From an uncultured Amylibacter sp. (GTDB taxonomy: Bacteria; Pseudomonadota; Alphaproteobacteria; Rhodobacterales; Rhodobacteraceae): a DNA stretch of 6,751 nucleotides. Under the pieces are notes generated by a model. That model was given only the letters and a program-made list of their open reading frames with translations. It was not told the DNA's origin and searched no databases. The stretch covers positions 1-6,751 of the forward strand of contig CALDZS010000168.1 of NCBI GenBank assembly GCA_937944065.1, written 5' to 3'. A program made the position numbers and the translations under genes. The stretch's first letter is position 1. Each line of letters begins with the position of its first letter. Below, piece after piece: positions 5,714 through 6,751 of the stretch.

Positions 5714-6292
5714 TCAGTCGCCTGTCTGAACCAGCACATATTTTCCGCGTGCCACCTTCAATAGCTTTCCATTGTCGCACAAGACGCGCAAGGCGCGGTA
5801 ACACGCCTCGTGTGTCAAATTAATCTGCTTCGCAAAATCGCTGATGCTGTCATCTAGATAGCCTGCCTGAATTGCGGTTAGAACGCGTTCCGGCGCGGAC
5901 TTGATTGTCAACATTTCAAATCGGTGGCGATATTGTTGGACTTGCCGTGCTAACAAACGATTGAAGCTTTCTGCGAACGCAGGGTTGTTGTGCAAAGCGT
6001 TTTGAACTTCCAATTTGCAAACACGCGTGACCTGACCAACACCAGCCATTACGGCGTCGCAGTGATACGTCTCTGAAAATATCGACGCCTCTGCAAACAG
6101 TTGACCGCGTTCGGCCCTGTGTAAAATCATTGTGTCACCGTTGGGCGTAAACCGACGTAAAAAGACCAGACCATGTTCGACCCGATATAATCCAACTGTT
6201 GGGTCACCTTGTCTAAAAACAAGATCGCCCGCGGCCTTCTCTTGGGTTTTGAAAGCACTTGCAGGCAGAAATGATAATGGATCAGTTTTCAT
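5714..6292 (-). CDS. Crp/Fnr-family transcriptional regulator (short form)
   Basis: A 192-aa protein with a cyclic-nucleotide-binding-like beta-roll (about 20-100: AGDLVFRQGD...GLYRVEHGLVFLRR...GQLFAEASIF), a dimer helix (about 105-128) and a C-terminal helix-turn-helix (about 150-172: SISDFAKQINLTHEACYRAL). The phosphate-binding Arg-Thr/Ser of cAMP receptors is replaced by YHCDA (H77, C78), so cAMP binding is unlikely. There is no N-terminal Cys cluster for an Fe-S centre as in FNR. Further Cys are at 92, 164 and 172. The recognition helix keeps Glu162 and Arg166, spaced as in FNR (E..SR). The ATG at 6292 is chosen over a TTG-initiated 22-residue extension without similarity. No clear Shine-Dalgarno is seen. 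It converges on the CueR-like gene with 25 nt between. The signal sensed is unknown. Confidence 0.92.
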   Translation of the reverse strand: MKTDPLSFLPASAFKTQEKAAGDLVFRQGDPTVGLYRVEHGLVFLRRFTPNGDTMILHRAERGQLFAEASIFSETYHCDAVMAGVGQVTRVCKLEVQNALHNNPAFAESFNRLLARQVQQYRHRFEMLTIKSAPERVLTAIQAGYLDDSISDFAKQINLTHEACYRALRVLCDNGKLLKVARGKYVLVQTGD

Positions 6293-6308
6293 ATGATCGA
6301 AATCATAT
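6291..6308. promoter_or_regulatory. FNR-like inverted repeat overlapping the crp/fnr start codon
   Basis: ATATGAT (6291-6297) and ATCATAT (6302-6308) form a perfect 7-4-7 inverted repeat. Its core TGAT-N4-ATCA matches the inner bases of the FNR box TTGAT-N4-ATCAA. It overlaps the start codon of the regulator. It also contains TATGAT on the minus strand (6307-6302), a possible -10. Autorepression is a reasonable inference. Confidence 0.5.
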
Positions 6309-6323
6309 TGGAGTTTTGGAGCA

Positions 6324-6346
6324 ATTGATAGCAAATTGCAATCAAT
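6324..6346. promoter_or_regulatory. 23-bp dyad upstream of the crp/fnr gene, possible operator
   Basis: ATTGAT-A-GCAA (6324-6334) mirrors TTGC-A-ATCAAT (6336-6346) around A6335. Ten of eleven positions per arm pair, the exception being A6330/A6340. A shorter repeat TGCAG-AG-CTGCA (6346-6357) abuts it. The dyad sits 32 to 54 bp upstream of the regulator's ATG, a usual place for an operator. Confidence 0.45.
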
Positions 6347-6540
6347 GCAGAGCTGCAATGAAACTTTTATGTACTTGCATCTTAGTCACATCGATCAGAT
6401 CCCGTGTTTTCTTTCAACATGCGCATCAATCCAACGCGATTACAGAGACAGGCCAACCTGTTTTCGCGGCAATTGCTGAAATTGCCAAACCGTTCATGAA
6501 TGATAAACACGCAAACTGGAACAAGGACGGAAATGCTGGA

Positions 6541-6751
6541 CTATGATTTGGATTGGTCGCGAGGGAAAACCATGATTGCGCGAAAGTCATTTACATTGGT
6601 CAGCGTGGGCCCCGAAATAACTTGATCGCCCAAACTGCCAAAAAAGGTATGTGCATCGTTTGAGCCAAGCGCAGTGTCGGCAGAGATATTCAACGCCTCA
6701 GCCCGAGGCAGACTGTCGGGGCCAGCATATGCGCCAGCGATTTCTGCGGCA
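6541..6751 (-). CDS. Glycerate 2-kinase (MOFRL/TtuD-GckA family), C-terminal end only
   Basis: Only the last 69 codons are in the window; the gene continues past its right edge and ends at a TAG (6543-6541). The readable text has the conserved MOFRL-domain ending NDAHTFFGSLGDQVISGPTLTNVNDFRAIMV, split here by key blocks: NDA..FF, LGD.V.SGPT and TNVNDFR. Proteins of this family phosphorylate glycerate to 2-phosphoglycerate in the cytoplasm, in the glyoxylate/tartrate or serine-cycle branches; some are annotated as hydroxypyruvate reductase. The family call rests on this tail alone but is quite distinctive. It lies upstream of, and on the same strand as, the Crp/Fnr gene, with about 250 bp between. 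No terminator stands out after its stop. Confidence 0.85.
   Translation of the reverse strand, partial: AAEIAGAYAGPDSLPRAEALNISADTALGSNDAHTFFGSLGDQVISGPTLTNVNDFRAIMVFPRDQSKS

Noticed and set aside
6293..6358. TTG-initiated extension of the Crp/Fnr gene to 6358
   Set aside because: It needs a TTG start, lies across the upstream dyads and adds 22 residues unlike the family; the ATG at 6292 gives a complete beta-roll.

Overview
The window looks like chromosomal DNA of an alphaproteobacterium, most likely a marine Rhodobacterales/Roseobacter-type organism of moderate GC. This is inferred from the protein types: a two-domain NadE with an alphaproteobacterial C-terminus, a short (438 aa) zinc-less GltX, a glutaredoxin-MauE fusion, a CueR/HmrR-type regulator and a 'YHCDA'-type Crp/Fnr protein. 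No similarity search was possible, so the taxonomy is a judgement. No tRNA, rRNA, CRISPR array or insertion sequence was seen.

Layout. Positions 2-1375 (+) hold the 3' part of nadE (glutamine-dependent NAD+ synthetase). A 265-bp AT-rich gap with several small inverted repeats follows. A small divergent GIY-YIG-fold protein lies at 1641-1985 (+) and ends at a convincing intrinsic terminator. gltX (glutamyl-tRNA synthetase) is at 2133-3449 (+). The roughly 500 bp after gltX hold no intact gene but contain what may be a decayed minus-strand gene (3411-3817).

The most interesting part is 3958-5688. A CueR-like Cu(I)-sensing MerR regulator (5305-5688, +) is divergent from a glutaredoxin-MauE/DoxX membrane fusion (4458-5207, -), which is followed by a membrane-anchored monohaem cytochrome c (3958-4392, -). 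Two MerR-class promoters can be read directly. One is in the divergent gap and the other in the 65-bp gap before the cytochrome gene. Both have a 19-bp spacer, the same ACCTTCC proximal half-site and the same dyad offset. The regulator carries C112, C120 and S77, as in CueR. Together this suggests a small copper-responsive module linking a thiol/CxC membrane protein and a c-type cytochrome. The wiring is supported by sequence; the biochemical role is inference.

Convergent with the regulator is a short Crp/Fnr-family regulator (5714-6292, -). An FNR-like dyad (TGAT-N4-ATCA) overlaps its start codon, and a larger 23-bp dyad lies just upstream. The window closes with the C-terminal end of a glycerate 2-kinase (MOFRL family) on the minus strand (6541 to the window edge).
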